A stretch of DNA of 35,988 nt, taken from contig JADFQO010000029.1 in assembly GCA_022561775.1 (NCBI GenBank), positions 1 through 35,988 on the forward strand, read 5' to 3'. This document shows positions 1 to 8,490 of this stretch, piece by piece. The stretch's first letter is position 1; each line of letters opens with the position of its first letter. The stretch is from Myxococcales bacterium. GTDB lineage: Bacteria; Myxococcota_A; UBA9160; SMWR01. The position numbers and the translations under genes were made by a program. Below the pieces are notes generated by a model, which was not told the origin of the DNA, made no database searches, and saw only the letters and a program-made list of their open reading frames with translations.

Positions 1-2070
1 GATCAATTGGTGTGGGAGACACCCGAGGGGTTGAACGTCAAAGCGCTCTACACCGCGGCCGACATCGAGGACCTGGAGTTCACGAACACGCTTCCCGGGT
101 TGGCGCCGTTCATTCGGGGGCCGCGCGCGACGATGTACGCGAATCGGCCCTGGACGATCCGCCAGTACGCGGGCTTCTCGACGGCCGAAGAGTCGAACGC
201 CTTCTACCGGCGCAATCTCGCGGCGGGCCAGAAAGGCCTGTCCGTGGCCTTCGACCTCGCGACCCATCGCGGGTACGACTCCGACCATCCGCGCGTGACC
301 GGCGACGTTGGTAAGGCCGGCGTGGCGATCGACAGCGTCGAGGATATGAAGATCCTGTTCGACGGAATCCCTCTCGATCAGATGTCGGTGTCAATGACGA
401 TGAATGGCGCGGTGCTGCCGGTGCTGGCCTCGTTCATCGTGGCGGGCGAGGAGCAGGGGTGCCCGCGCGAAAAACTCACGGGGACGATCCAGAACGACAT
501 CCTCAAGGAGTTCATGGTCCGCAACACCTACATCTATCCGCCCGGGCCGAGCATGCGGGCGGTGGCGGACATCATCGAATTCACCAGCGAGAACATGCCG
601 AAGTTCAATTCGATCTCGATCAGCGGCTATCACATGCAGGAGGCGGGTGCGACGACGACGCTGGAACTCGCCTTCACGCTTGCGGACGGCCTCGAATACG
701 TGCGAGCAGCGCTGTCCAAGGGGTTGGGGATCGATCAATTTGCGCCGCGGCTCTCGTTCTTCTGGGCGATCGGGATGAACTTCTACTTCGAGATCGCCAA
801 GATGCGCGCGGCGCGCCTGATATGGTCGGAACTGATCTCCCAGTTCGAGCCCAAGGACCCGCGCTCGATGATGCTTCGGACACACTGCCAGACTTCGGGC
901 GCGAGCCTCACCGAACAAGATCCGATCAACAATGTGATCCGGACGACCGTCGAAGCGATGGCGGCGATCTTTGGCGGCACCCAGTCGCTGCACACCAATG
1001 CCTACGATGAGGCGCTAGGCCTGCCGACGGACAACACCGCGCGCACGGCGCGAAACACCCAACTCGTGCTCGCCGAAGAAACCGGAATTCCGGCGGTGAT
1101 CGATCCCTGGGGTGGCTCGTACTTCATGGAGTCGCTGACGGCCAGCGTTGCCGCCGAAGCGCGCAAGATCATCACAGAAGTCGAGGAACTCGGTGGCATG
1201 ACGAAGGCGATCATCGTGGGTATGCCGAAGCTGCGGATCGAGGCGTGTGCGGCGCGGCGCCAGGCGCGGGTCGATCGCAGTGACGAAACGATCGTCGGAG
1301 TGAATAAATACAAGCTCGACGAAGAAGCTGAACTCGACCTGCTCGACATCGACAACGAAGCAGTCCGAGAGGCTCAGATCGCCCGACTCGAGTCGCTTCG
1401 CGCCAAGCGCGATGCGAGCGAGGTCGAGAGGGCGTTACACGCGCTCCAAGAGGTTGGGCGCAGCGGTGAGGGCAATTTGCTCGAGGCTTCGATCGAGGCC
1501 GCGCGGGCGCGAGCGACGGTCGGAGAAATCAGCGACGCGTTGGAGCGCGTCTTCACCCGTTACCGGGCCGATGTACAATTCGTGTCGGGGGTATATCGAG
1601 GCGTGTACGCGGGCGACGACGAATTCGACAGTGTGCTCGAGGAGGTCGAAGCCTTCGAAGCCGCCGAGGGACGCCGCCCGCGCATATTGGTCGTCAAGCT
1701 CGGCCAGGACGGACACGACCGGGGGATGAAGGTCATCGCGACCGCGTTTGCGGATCTCGGTTTCGACGTCGATGTGGGACCGCTGTTTCAGCTGCCCGCA
1801 GAGGCCGCCCGCATGGCGGTCGACAACGACGTGCACGTGATCGGTGTTTCGAGCCAGGCCGCGGGCCACAAGACCCTGGTACCCGAGTTGGTCAAAGAAC
1901 TCGAAAAGATCGACTCCCACAACGTGGCCGTCGTGGTCGGTGGAATCATCCCGCCAAAGGACTACGAATTCCTGAAGAGCAGGGGGGTGGCGGCGATCTT
2001 CGGACCGGGGACCGCGGTGCCCGGCGCCGCGCGCGAAGTACTCCGGGTGATCCGAGCCCGGAGCTCATGA
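1..2070 (+). CDS. scpA: Methylmalonyl-CoA mutase, catalytic B12-binding subunit (5' partial)
   Basis: Adenosylcobalamin-dependent isomerase interconverting (R)-methylmalonyl-CoA and succinyl-CoA in the propionyl-CoA pathway. The reading frame is open to the first base of the window. Against full-length mutases about 25-35 N-terminal residues are missing, so the real start lies upstream; the TTG at 7 is not a credible start. Counting from base 1, Tyr56, Arg174 and His211 match Tyr89, Arg207 and His244 of the Propionibacterium enzyme at one constant offset. The Tyr/Arg pair is what distinguishes methylmalonyl-CoA from isobutyryl-CoA mutases. The C-terminal B12 domain has DGHDRG with the cobalt-ligand His at about residue 572. 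TIM barrel and B12 domain lie on one chain, as in homodimeric or alpha-subunit mutases. The stop overlaps the meaB start (ATGA). Function is very secure; the 5' end is unseen. Confidence 0.97.
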   Translation, partial: DQLVWETPEGLNVKALYTAADIEDLEFTNTLPGLAPFIRGPRATMYANRPWTIRQYAGFSTAEESNAFYRRNLAAGQKGLSVAFDLATHRGYDSDHPRVTGDVGKAGVAIDSVEDMKILFDGIPLDQMSVSMTMNGAVLPVLASFIVAGEEQGCPREKLTGTIQNDILKEFMVRNTYIYPPGPSMRAVADIIEFTSENMPKFNSISISGYHMQEAGATTTLELAFTLADGLEYVRAALSKGLGIDQFAPRLSFFWAIGMNFYFEIAKMRAARLIWSELISQFEPKDPRSMMLRTHCQTSGASLTEQDPINNVIRTTVEAMAAIFGGTQSLHTNAYDEALGLPTDNTARTARNTQLVLAEETGIPAVIDPWGGSYFMESLTASVAAEARKIITEVEELGGMTKAIIVGMPKLRIEACAARRQARVDRSDETIVGVNKYKLDEEAELDLLDIDNEAVREAQIARLESLRAKRDASEVERALHALQEVGRSGEGNLLEASIEAARARATVGEISDALERVFTRYRADVQFVSGVYRGVYAGDDEFDSVLEEVEAFEAAEGRRPRILVVKLGQDGHDRGMKVIATAFADLGFDVDVGPLFQLPAEAARMAVDNDVHVIGVSSQAAGHKTLVPELVKELEKIDSHNVAVVVGGIIPPKDYEFLKSRGVAAIFGPGTAVPGAAREVLRVIRARSS

Positions 2071-3053
2071 GTCAGAGCGCCCGCTCTGCGAAAGAAGAGG
2101 CCGAGGCCATTCGCGGCGGCGACCGGAAGGCCATGGCGAAAGCCATCACCCTGCTCGAAAGCAAGCGGCCGGAAAAGGCCGAGTGGGGCCGGGCGATTCT
2201 CGAAGAGCTCGTGCCGCACACGGGCCAGTCGATGCGCGTGGGCGTCACCGGCCCACCCGGCGTCGGCAAGAGCACCTTCATCGAAAGCCTCGGTACCTAC
2301 CTGCTCGAGCGCGGCCACCAGGTCGCGGTGCTGGCAGTCGATCCCAGCAGTCCCGTCACAGGAGGCAGCATCCTCGGCGACAAGACCCGGATGGAGCGGC
2401 TGGCCCAGCAAGCCGGCGCCTTCATCCGGCCGTCGCCATCGGGCGGTTCGCTCGGGGGTGTCGCGGAACGCACGCGGGAGGCGATATTGGTCTGCGAGGC
2501 TGCGGGCTACGACGTCGTGATCGTAGAGACCGTCGGGATCGGTCAATCCGAAGTCAGCGTACGGTCGATGGTCGATTTCTTCCTCATGCTGCTGCAGCCC
2601 GGCGCCGGGGACGAGCTCCAGGGCATCAAGAAGGGCGTTCTCGAACTCGCGGATAGCCTCGTGGTCAACAAGGCGGACAGCACGCAGCTCGAAGCCGCAG
2701 AGCGGTGCGCGGGAGAATACGCTCGGGCACTGGGCCTGCTCCGCGCCCAATCCCCCAACTGGGCCCCCCGTGTGCTGATGGTGAGTTCGCTTCAGGGCAC
2801 CGGTATCGACGCGGTCTGGGAGACCATCATGGAGCACATGGCGGCGCTGGAGTCGAGCGGTGAGCGGCAGGCCCTGCGCAAGGAGCAAGCCCGGCAATGG
2901 ATGTGGAGCCTGGTCGAGGAAGGGCTCAGAAGCGCGTTTCGCGCCCACCCGGATGTTTCCAGCCAGATCGAACCCCTCGAGCGGGCCGTCCAAAATCTCG
3001 AAATCAGCCCCGCGGCGGCCGCCAAGGCGCTGCTGGAGGCGTTTCATTCCTAG
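2067..3053 (+). CDS. meaB: Methylmalonyl-CoA mutase-associated GTPase MeaB (ArgK family)
   Basis: G3E P-loop GTPase that gates cofactor loading and protects or reactivates methylmalonyl-CoA mutase. The 328-aa protein carries Walker [10 protein letters not shown] near residue 62, the family-typical DPSSP and [11 protein letters not shown] segments, the ETVGIGQSE switch region and the guanine-specificity motif NKAD. Length matches the family. The ATG lies inside the mutase stop region (4-nt overlap) with a GGAG just upstream, indicating translational coupling with its client enzyme. The stop codon falls inside the first copy of a tandem hairpin repeat. Only the large mutase polypeptide and MeaB are visible; epimerase and propionyl-CoA carboxylase are not in the window. 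Confidence 0.96.
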   Translation: MSQSARSAKEEAEAIRGGDRKAMAKAITLLESKRPEKAEWGRAILEELVPHTGQSMRVGVTGPPGVGKSTFIESLGTYLLERGHQVAVLAVDPSSPVTGGSILGDKTRMERLAQQAGAFIRPSPSGGSLGGVAERTREAILVCEAAGYDVVIVETVGIGQSEVSVRSMVDFFLMLLQPGAGDELQGIKKGVLELADSLVVNKADSTQLEAAERCAGEYARALGLLRAQSPNWAPRVLMVSSLQGTGIDAVWETIMEHMAALESSGERQALRKEQARQWMWSLVEEGLRSAFRAHPDVSSQIEPLERAVQNLEISPAAAAKALLEAFHS

Positions 3054-3176
3054 CGGGCGAAGCCGCGGGCTTCGCTTTGCGGCGTCGCGCGACCCCTTGC
3101 TGGGGTCACGCTCCTAGCCGGCGAAGCCCGTTGGCTTCGCTTTGCGGCGTCGCGCGACCCCTTGCTGGGGTCACGC
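3048..3176. repeat. Two tandem 64/65-bp REP-like palindromic units
   Basis: Unit 1 (3048-3111) and unit 2 (3112-3176) are nearly identical, and a third TCCTAGC start follows at 3177. Each unit has two hairpins. The first is GCGAAGCC/GGCTTCGC with a 3-4 nt loop (3057-3075 and 3121-3140); the second is GACCCC/GGGGTC with loop TTGCT (3091-3107 and 3156-3172). The two units differ mainly in the loop of the first hairpin. The first unit begins in the last codons of meaB. This resembles a dispersed REP/BIME-type extragenic element; it could also act as a transcription terminator or mRNA stabiliser for the mutase-meaB transcript. No poly-T tract follows. Confidence 0.75.
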
Positions 3177-3342
3177 TCCTAGCGCTGCGGCAGATAGCGG
3201 GGCCAACTGCTCGCTGCAGCACGCAGAACAATCCGAAATCCCAGTGGAGTTGGCGCTTCACTCGACCGCGCTGCCTGCCGATGGAGAGAGAGTCCGGGGC
3301 TCCCCCGGGCGTGGTTGAGGCTGGTTGTGGGGATCGGGGGCC

Positions 3343-3996
3343 ATGGTCCAGATCAATATGACAGAGCGGGAGATCGCCGTGAAGGTGGTCTATTACGGGC
3401 CGGCGATGTCGGGCAAGACGACCAATCTGCAGAAGCTCCACGAAATGATCAGCGGCGATGCGCGCGGGAAGATGGTCACGCTCGATACCGCTGACGATCG
3501 CACCATGTATTTCGACTTTCTTCCGATTGAGTTTGGCACGAACAACGGTTTCTCGATCAAGATAAAGCTCTTCACCGTACCGGGCCAGGTGATGCATAGA
3601 TCGACTCGAAAGATCGTGCTCGCTGGCGCGGATGCCGTCGCGTTTGTCGCGGACTCGCAGCGCTCGGCGGCCGGAGCCAACGCGTATTCGTGGCGAGACA
3701 TGGAGGCGAACCTCAAGTCGAATGGGATCGATTTCGAGCGGATCCCGAAGGTGATCCAGTTCAACAAGCGGGATCTGCCCGATATCAAGCCGCTTCACGA
3801 GATCAAGGATTCCTGGGGAGAGTTGCCGACCTTTCCCGCGATCGCGCCACGGGGTGAGGGCGTGTTGGAAACCTTCCGCGAACTCCTGTCCGGCCTCTAT
3901 CGAGCAATCGATTCCAAACACGCATTTGCCACGAATTTCGGCATCTCCGAGCAGGACTTCCTCAAGGGCGTCTTCGCAAACATTCAGAAACCCTGA
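3343..3996 (+). CDS. MglA-like Ras-family small GTPase
   Basis: Cytoplasmic small GTPase of the bacterial MglA family, whose characterised members act as polarity and motility switches. The start at 3343 is chosen because the N-terminus MVQINMTEREIAVKVVYYGP aligns residue for residue with MglA-type N-termini; an upstream TTG at 3325 would add six unmatched residues, and ATG 3358 is a further alternative. Visible motifs are G1 GPAMSGKTT (residues 19-27), a VPGQ G3 region in place of DxxG as in MglA, the following TRKIVLAGADAVAFVADSQ stretch, and G4 NKRD. Length is 217 aa. No MglB/roadblock partner lies beside it, so it may be an orphan paralogue. It sits between the REP-like units and ribBA, with no shared operon evident. 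Confidence 0.88.
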   Translation: MVQINMTEREIAVKVVYYGPAMSGKTTNLQKLHEMISGDARGKMVTLDTADDRTMYFDFLPIEFGTNNGFSIKIKLFTVPGQVMHRSTRKIVLAGADAVAFVADSQRSAAGANAYSWRDMEANLKSNGIDFERIPKVIQFNKRDLPDIKPLHEIKDSWGELPTFPAIAPRGEGVLETFRELLSGLYRAIDSKHAFATNFGISEQDFLKGVFANIQKP

Positions 3997-4155
3997 TCTG
4001 TTCTGCCGATTCCTCGCGTGAATCGCAGCTCCAGCCTCAGAGCGCGCGCTGGAATTGACAGCCGAAATGGCGGCTGATAGCGTTAGGTGGCCACCAACCC
4101 GCGACCCCGCACGCATCTCGGAGCCGCAACGTTCCCTTCGGGAGTCTCCCCGCTC

Positions 4156-5427
4156 ATGCCGAAAGCTCCCCCGAAACTGCGCCTCGAGTTCAATCAGGAA
4201 GACATCCGAAAGGCGATCGCTTCCGTCGAAGCCGCCGTCGCGGACATCCGCGACGGCAAGATGGTAATCCTCGTCGACGATTCCGATCGCGAGAACGAGG
4301 GCGACCTCTGCATCGCGGCCGAAAAAGTGACCCCGGAAGCGATCAATTTCATGGCGAAATTCGGCCGGGGATTGATCTGCCTCTCACTCACCGAAGAGAC
4401 GCTCGAACGGCTGAATCTATCGATGATGGTTCCGGACCACGAAAATACCTCAGGCTTCGGAACCGCTTTCACGATCTCGATCGAGGCGCGCCACGGTGTA
4501 ACGACGGGTATTTCGGCGGCGGACCGAGCGACGACGGTGCATGCCGCGATTGCCGATGATGCGAAGCCCCGTGACCTCGCGCGTCCGGGACACGTATTTC
4601 CGCTGCGCGCCCGCGAGGGTGGCGTCTTGCGACGAGCGGGACAGACCGAGGGCTCGCTCGATCTCGCTCGGCTCGCGGGCCTCAAGCCCGCCGGCGTCAT
4701 TTGCGAGGTGATGAACGACGACGGCTCGATGGCCCGCATGGGCGATCTACTCGAATTCGCCCGCGAGCACGGCATCAAGATCGTCTCGATTGCCGACTTG
4801 ATCCACTATCGGCTGCGCACGGAAAAGCTCGTCTGGCGCGCCGCGGAAGCCAGCATGCCGCTTGGTGCCGCTGGCGATTTTCGGGCGATCGTCTACGAAA
4901 ACGCCATCGACCACGTCGACCACATCGCGTTGGTGAAAGGCACGATCGACCCCAGTGAAGCGGTTCTCGTCAGGGTCCACAGCGAATGTCTGACCGGCGA
5001 CGCTTTCGGTTCGCTGCGCTGTGACTGCGGCGAACAGCTAGACGCCGCGCTCAAGATGATCGAATCCGAAGGCGCCGGGGTGCTGCTCTATATGCGCCAG
5101 GAAGGTCGCGGGATCGGACTCAAGAACAAGATCAAGGCGTACGGGCTTCAGGACAGCGAAGGCCTGGACACCGTGGAGGCCAACGAGCGCCTCGGATTTC
5201 CCGCAGACTTGCGCGACTACGGAGTAGGGGCTCAGATTTTGACCGATCTCGGCGTTCACAAGATGCGCATGATCACCAACAACCCCGGCAAGCGCGCTGG
5301 AATCGAAGGCTACGGCCTTTCGATCGTCGAACGCGTGCCGCTCGAAATCGTTCCCAACGAAAAGAACCTCGAATACCTTCGCACCAAGAAGGAAAAGCTC
5401 GGGCACGTTCTACACTTGATGAGTTAG
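4156..5427 (+). CDS. ribBA: Bifunctional DHBP synthase / GTP cyclohydrolase II (RibBA)
   Basis: Catalyses both entry reactions of riboflavin synthesis: ribulose-5-phosphate to 3,4-dihydroxy-2-butanone-4-phosphate (N-terminal half) and GTP to the diaminopyrimidine intermediate (C-terminal half). DHBP synthase motifs include [11 protein letters not shown] near residues 38-48 and the [21 protein letters not shown] segment. In GTP cyclohydrolase II the zinc cysteines in [17 protein letters not shown], the RQEGRGIGL loop and the TNNP and GIEGYGL motifs are intact, so both halves look active. ATG 4156 is chosen because homology begins shortly after it and a GGGAG lies upstream; GTG 4087 would add 23 unmatched residues. 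A small hairpin at 4059-4076 lies upstream, but I see no FMN riboswitch. Other rib genes are absent from the window. Confidence 0.94.
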   Translation: MPKAPPKLRLEFNQEDIRKAIASVEAAVADIRDGKMVILVDDSDRENEGDLCIAAEKVTPEAINFMAKFGRGLICLSLTEETLERLNLSMMVPDHENTSGFGTAFTISIEARHGVTTGISAADRATTVHAAIADDAKPRDLARPGHVFPLRAREGGVLRRAGQTEGSLDLARLAGLKPAGVICEVMNDDGSMARMGDLLEFAREHGIKIVSIADLIHYRLRTEKLVWRAAEASMPLGAAGDFRAIVYENAIDHVDHIALVKGTIDPSEAVLVRVHSECLTGDAFGSLRCDCGEQLDAALKMIESEGAGVLLYMRQEGRGIGLKNKIKAYGLQDSEGLDTVEANERLGFPADLRDYGVGAQILTDLGVHKMRMITNNPGKRAGIEGYGLSIVERVPLEIVPNEKNLEYLRTKKEKLGHVLHLMS

Positions 5428-5447
5428 CCGACTGCCAGGGTTTCCGG

Positions 5448-5496
5448 GTCGGATCGGACCGGATTGGATCGAGCAGGGTCGGATCGAGTCGGATCG
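5448..5496. repeat. Cluster of GTCGGATCG nonamers
   Basis: The nonamer GTCGGATCG occurs at 5448-5456, 5478-5486 and 5488-5496, with further GGATTGGATCG-like variants between. It lies in the ribBA-ATPase gap and runs into the possible start region of the ATPase gene. It could be simple-sequence slippage or a cluster of regulatory half-sites; nothing in the sequence decides which. Confidence 0.4.
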
Positions 5497-5511
5497 GGAG
5501 TGGGTGCCGGA

Positions 5512-6504
5512 TTGTTTGATTCCGTCGAATCCATCCAGAAAGAACTCGCCGATCTGGACTACATCTGCGACGTCAATATCGCGACGGTCGTGTTCCTCGC
5601 ACGGCGACTCGAAAAGCCGGTGTTGATCGAAGGGCCGGCGGGTGTTGGCAAGACCGAACTCGCGAAGGTGGTCGCGACCGCGACCCGCAGCCAGCTGATC
5701 CGACTGCAGTGCTACGAGGGCCTCGACGAGGCCAAGGCCCTCTACGAGTGGGAATACTCGAAGCAACTGCTCTACACCCAGATCCTGAAAGAGCGCTTCT
5801 CAGAAGTCATGAGCGGTGCCAAAACGGTGCGCGAGGCGGCCGAACGCGTGGGAAGAGAGGACAGCGTATTCTTTTCCGAGAACTTTCTCGTCCCACGTCC
5901 GCTCATGAAGGCGATCACCGCGGACACACCGGCGCTGCTGCTCATCGATGAAGTCGACAAGGGGGATCCGGAATTCGAGGCGCTTCTGCTCGAAGTGCTT
6001 TCGGACTTCCAGGTCACGGTGCCGGAAATCGGGACGATCCGGGCCGTGAAGCGCCCGTTGGTATTCTTGACTTCGAACAACAGCCGCGAGATGAGCGATG
6101 CCCTCAAGCGCCGCTGCCTTCACCTCTTCATCGACTTCCCGAGCGAAGCGCTCGAAATCCGGATTCTGGAGGCCAAGGTTCCCGAAGCGGGGAAAAAGCT
6201 CAGCGCAGACCTGGTGCGAATGATGCAGGCACTGCGAAAACTGGACCTGAAAAAAACGCCATCGATCAGCGAGACCCTCGACTGGGCGCGGGCGCTGTTG
6301 GCGCTAAACGCCGAGGAGTTGGACCGCGACGTCGTCCGCCGCACCCTCAACGTCATCCTCAAATACGAGGGCGATGTTCGGAAGGCCGAGGGCGAACTAG
6401 ACAAGCTCCTGGCAGAAAGGGTTGACGATCAGCGTTCAGGCGCCGGAGCGGCAGCGACATCTTCCGCGCAGAGAGCCGGGAAAGACGCACGCCACCAGGC
6501 GTGA
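5512..6504 (+). CDS. MoxR-family AAA+ ATPase
   Basis: AAA+ ATPase of the MoxR group, which commonly works with von Willebrand A proteins to remodel or mature partner enzymes; the client here is unknown. Motifs are Walker A GPAGVGKTE (about residues 35-43), Walker B LLLIDEVDKG, sensor-1 region FLTSNNSREMSDALKRRC and an arginine-rich helix after it. The start is uncertain. TTG 5512 gives MFDSVESIQKELADLDYI, which resembles the usual N-terminus, and GGGAG lies 11 nt upstream; GTG 5500 and TTG 5464 are in-frame alternatives whose added residues come from the GGATCG-rich repeat. The last ~25 residues are Ala/Gly/Ser-rich. The VWA partner starts 9 nt after the stop. Confidence 0.9.
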   Translation: MFDSVESIQKELADLDYICDVNIATVVFLARRLEKPVLIEGPAGVGKTELAKVVATATRSQLIRLQCYEGLDEAKALYEWEYSKQLLYTQILKERFSEVMSGAKTVREAAERVGREDSVFFSENFLVPRPLMKAITADTPALLLIDEVDKGDPEFEALLLEVLSDFQVTVPEIGTIRAVKRPLVFLTSNNSREMSDALKRRCLHLFIDFPSEALEIRILEAKVPEAGKKLSADLVRMMQALRKLDLKKTPSISETLDWARALLALNAEELDRDVVRRTLNVILKYEGDVRKAEGELDKLLAERVDDQRSGAGAAATSSAQRAGKDARHQA

Positions 6505-6513
6505 TGCAGGGCC

Positions 6514-7935
6514 GTGCAAAACCGCATCCTCGAATTCACCAACATTCTCCGCCGGGCCGGAATCCGGGTCTCGACCGCTGAGGCTCTCGACGCCTTTCGA
6601 GCGCTGGAAGTTCTTTCGATCGACGATCGCGAGGTCTTCCGAGACGCTCTGGGTGCCACCATGGTCAAGCGGGCTGCAGACGTCTCGATCTTCAACGAAC
6701 TCTTCGATCTGTTCTGGTCCGGTTTCTACCACAGCCTTCGCGAATCCTTCGATCAGGCCTCGGCGGGCTTGCCCGAGCGGATGGACTACGAGGCGTTGCT
6801 CCGGCAGATCGCCGAATTGCTGCAGGCGCCGGAGGGCGAATTCCCGGCGCTATCGGATCTAGCGCGCGCGATGCTCACGGGCGACCTCGGCCAACTCGAG
6901 TCGCTGATTCGGAGCGCGGCGGAGGGAGCGGGGATCGAACGGATTGAAAACTTCCTCCAGGTCGGCTTCTTCAGTCGTCGAACGCTGGAGGGTCTGGGCG
7001 CCGAGCGCGCAGCAGGAGAACTTCGCGAGCTGTCGGATCGCCTGCGTGCTGCAGGAATGTCACCAGACGAGAGTGAAGCTCTGAGCAGCTTGATCGATCG
7101 GCTGATGGATGCGATTCGCAACAGTGTCCGCAACTTCACGGAGCGGGAAATCCAGCAGCGAAACCACGACTACATGGAAAAATTCAGGCAGGAGACACTG
7201 CTCGAAAAGAGTTTCTACCACCTCACCGAAGACGAGGTGCGAAAGATGCGAGAGGTCGTCGAGCGGCTCGCCCAGAAGATCAAGAACATCCTCACGATTC
7301 GGCGAAAGCGAATGAAGCGGGGCAAATTGGACCTGCACCAGACGCTCCGGCGCAATATGTCACACGGTGGAATCCCGTTCGAAATGATCTGGAAACACCG
7401 CAAGAAAGACCGCCCGAAGCTGGTGATTCTGTGCGACGTGTCTTCATCCGTCGCGAACGTCTCGCGCTTCATGTTGCAGTTCTGTTATTCGCTTCAGGAG
7501 GCATTCACCAAGATTCGATCGTTCATCTTCGTCGCGGAACTCGGTGAGGTGACCCATCTGTTCAAAGATGCCGAAATCAGTGATTCGATCGAGCGGGCGC
7601 TTCAGGGTGGCGGAGTCGTCAACGTCTACACCCGATCCAACTTCGGCAATGCGTTCTACGCTTTCACGCAGAATTACCTTGCTGCGGTCGACAAGAAGAC
7701 CACGGTGCTGGTCCTCGGTGACGCCCGAAACAACTACAACGACCCCAAGGCCTGGTGCCTGCGAGAAATCCACAGCAAGGCCAAGAATGTCATCTGGCTG
7801 AACCCGGAAAACCCGAGCGCTTGGGGGTTCGGCGATAGCGTGATGAACCGATACACGCCGTTTGTCGAGGTCGCGGAGGAGTGCCGGAATCTCCGCCAGC
7901 TCTCCAACCTGATCGATGGCCTGATCCTGCGTTGA
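6514..7935 (+). CDS. CoxE-like von Willebrand factor A domain protein
   Basis: A 473-aa VWA protein of the CoxE-like group, predicted partner of the preceding MoxR ATPase. The N-terminal two thirds is helical and charged, including a Lys/Arg-rich stretch around residues 255-285. The VWA domain begins near residue 300 with the MIDAS motif D308-x-S310-x-S312 (CDVSSS) and ends with the LNPENPSAWGFGDS segment typical of these proteins. No signal peptide or membrane segment is seen, so it should be cytoplasmic. The GTG start has a CAGGG just upstream. In characterised relatives such pairs insert metals or remodel metalloenzymes such as CO dehydrogenase, but no such client gene lies here, so the substrate cannot be named. 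Confidence 0.9.
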   Translation: MQNRILEFTNILRRAGIRVSTAEALDAFRALEVLSIDDREVFRDALGATMVKRAADVSIFNELFDLFWSGFYHSLRESFDQASAGLPERMDYEALLRQIAELLQAPEGEFPALSDLARAMLTGDLGQLESLIRSAAEGAGIERIENFLQVGFFSRRTLEGLGAERAAGELRELSDRLRAAGMSPDESEALSSLIDRLMDAIRNSVRNFTEREIQQRNHDYMEKFRQETLLEKSFYHLTEDEVRKMREVVERLAQKIKNILTIRRKRMKRGKLDLHQTLRRNMSHGGIPFEMIWKHRKKDRPKLVILCDVSSSVANVSRFMLQFCYSLQEAFTKIRSFIFVAELGEVTHLFKDAEISDSIERALQGGGVVNVYTRSNFGNAFYAFTQNYLAAVDKKTTVLVLGDARNNYNDPKAWCLREIHSKAKNVIWLNPENPSAWGFGDSVMNRYTPFVEVAEECRNLRQLSNLIDGLILR

Positions 7936-7994
7936 CGTACTCGCGAGCTGACACGGCGCGAATCTGCAAACTGCCTCGGCGCGCGTCACTTGGC

Positions 7995-8016
7995 GTGGCC
8001 ACCCGAAGCGGGCCAC
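7995..8016 (+). other. Small inverted repeat GTGGCC/GGCCAC
   Basis: Arms 7995-8000 and 8011-8016 with a 10-nt loop; the first of a series of hairpins after the VWA gene. Function unknown; it may be part of the 3' untranslated region or of a small RNA ending at the strong hairpin at 8051-8080. Confidence 0.4.
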
Positions 8017-8050
8017 CCCAACGGGCCTGCGAACCGGCTACCCAAATGAG

Positions 8051-8080
8051 AACTGCCCCGCCGAACCCGGCGGGGCAGTT
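8051..8080 (+). terminator. Perfect 12-bp GC-rich hairpin, likely terminator of the MoxR-VWA transcript
   Basis: AACTGCCCCGCC pairs perfectly with GGCGGGGCAGTT around a 6-nt loop GAACCC. Only a short TTTG follows the stem, so it is not a textbook poly-U terminator, but its strength and position 115 bp after the VWA gene make termination the simplest reading. A-rich sequence on the left side would allow weak function on the other strand. Confidence 0.6.
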
Positions 8081-8093
8081 TGCGAACATGGAG

Positions 8094-8161
8094 GGCGGTG
8101 GATGGATGATGGGGGGTGAGAGGTTGGACATTTCGGTCAGAAATGCGCCAAATCCACCGCC
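8094..8161 (+). other. Nested inverted repeat, possible structured RNA
   Basis: Outer arms GGCGGTGGAT (8094-8103) and ATCCACCGCC (8152-8161) are perfectly complementary over 10 bp. Inside them lies a second hairpin, CATTTC (8129-8134) / GAAATG (8140-8145), with loop GGTCA. The arrangement is what a compact ~70-nt RNA would look like. It matches no RNA family I recognise. Confidence 0.4.
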
Positions 8162-8490
8162 GCTCCATAACTGAAAGCGTTGGCCTTGCTTGTCTGGGGG
8201 CCTCCTGCCCAAATGACCTGAGAGCAGTATGCGGCGGGCGGCACGATTAGTCAAACCGTATTTGTCAGCGGATTCAATTCGGCTAGAGAGAATCTAATTT
8301 AATCTTATTTTTCAAGTAGTTCTATGAATTTATGAAGGTAAGAGCTCAACTCCAGAAAGCTGCTCGGTGGCCGCTTGGCCGTCCGGGCGCGTTCCGTTAG
8401 CCTCACGCCAACTCCCCCCGGTGGAGCTCTCGTCACAAGGCGCTCCCTCAATCGACGGCCGCCGCGCAGAGCGCGGCGTTTGGAGGGCTC

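Larger units (their letters stand above)
7936..8490. other. 555-bp gene-free, structure-rich intergenic region
   Basis: No convincing gene on either strand. The left part (7990-8165) holds successive inverted repeats listed separately. The block 8264-8340 is strikingly AT-rich for this genome and probably contains the miaB promoter, but no clear -35/-10 pair stands out. The right end carries the ribosome binding site GGAGGG (8482-8487) for miaB. Confidence 0.6.

Noticed and set aside
3997-4155. Possible FMN riboswitch before ribBA
   Set aside because: The conserved FMN-element blocks are not present; only a small hairpin at 4059-4076 is visible.
7790-8254. 154-codon minus-strand frame across the gene-free region
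   Set aside because: Runs through the strong hairpin and antisense to the VWA gene end; composition is that of a chance frame.
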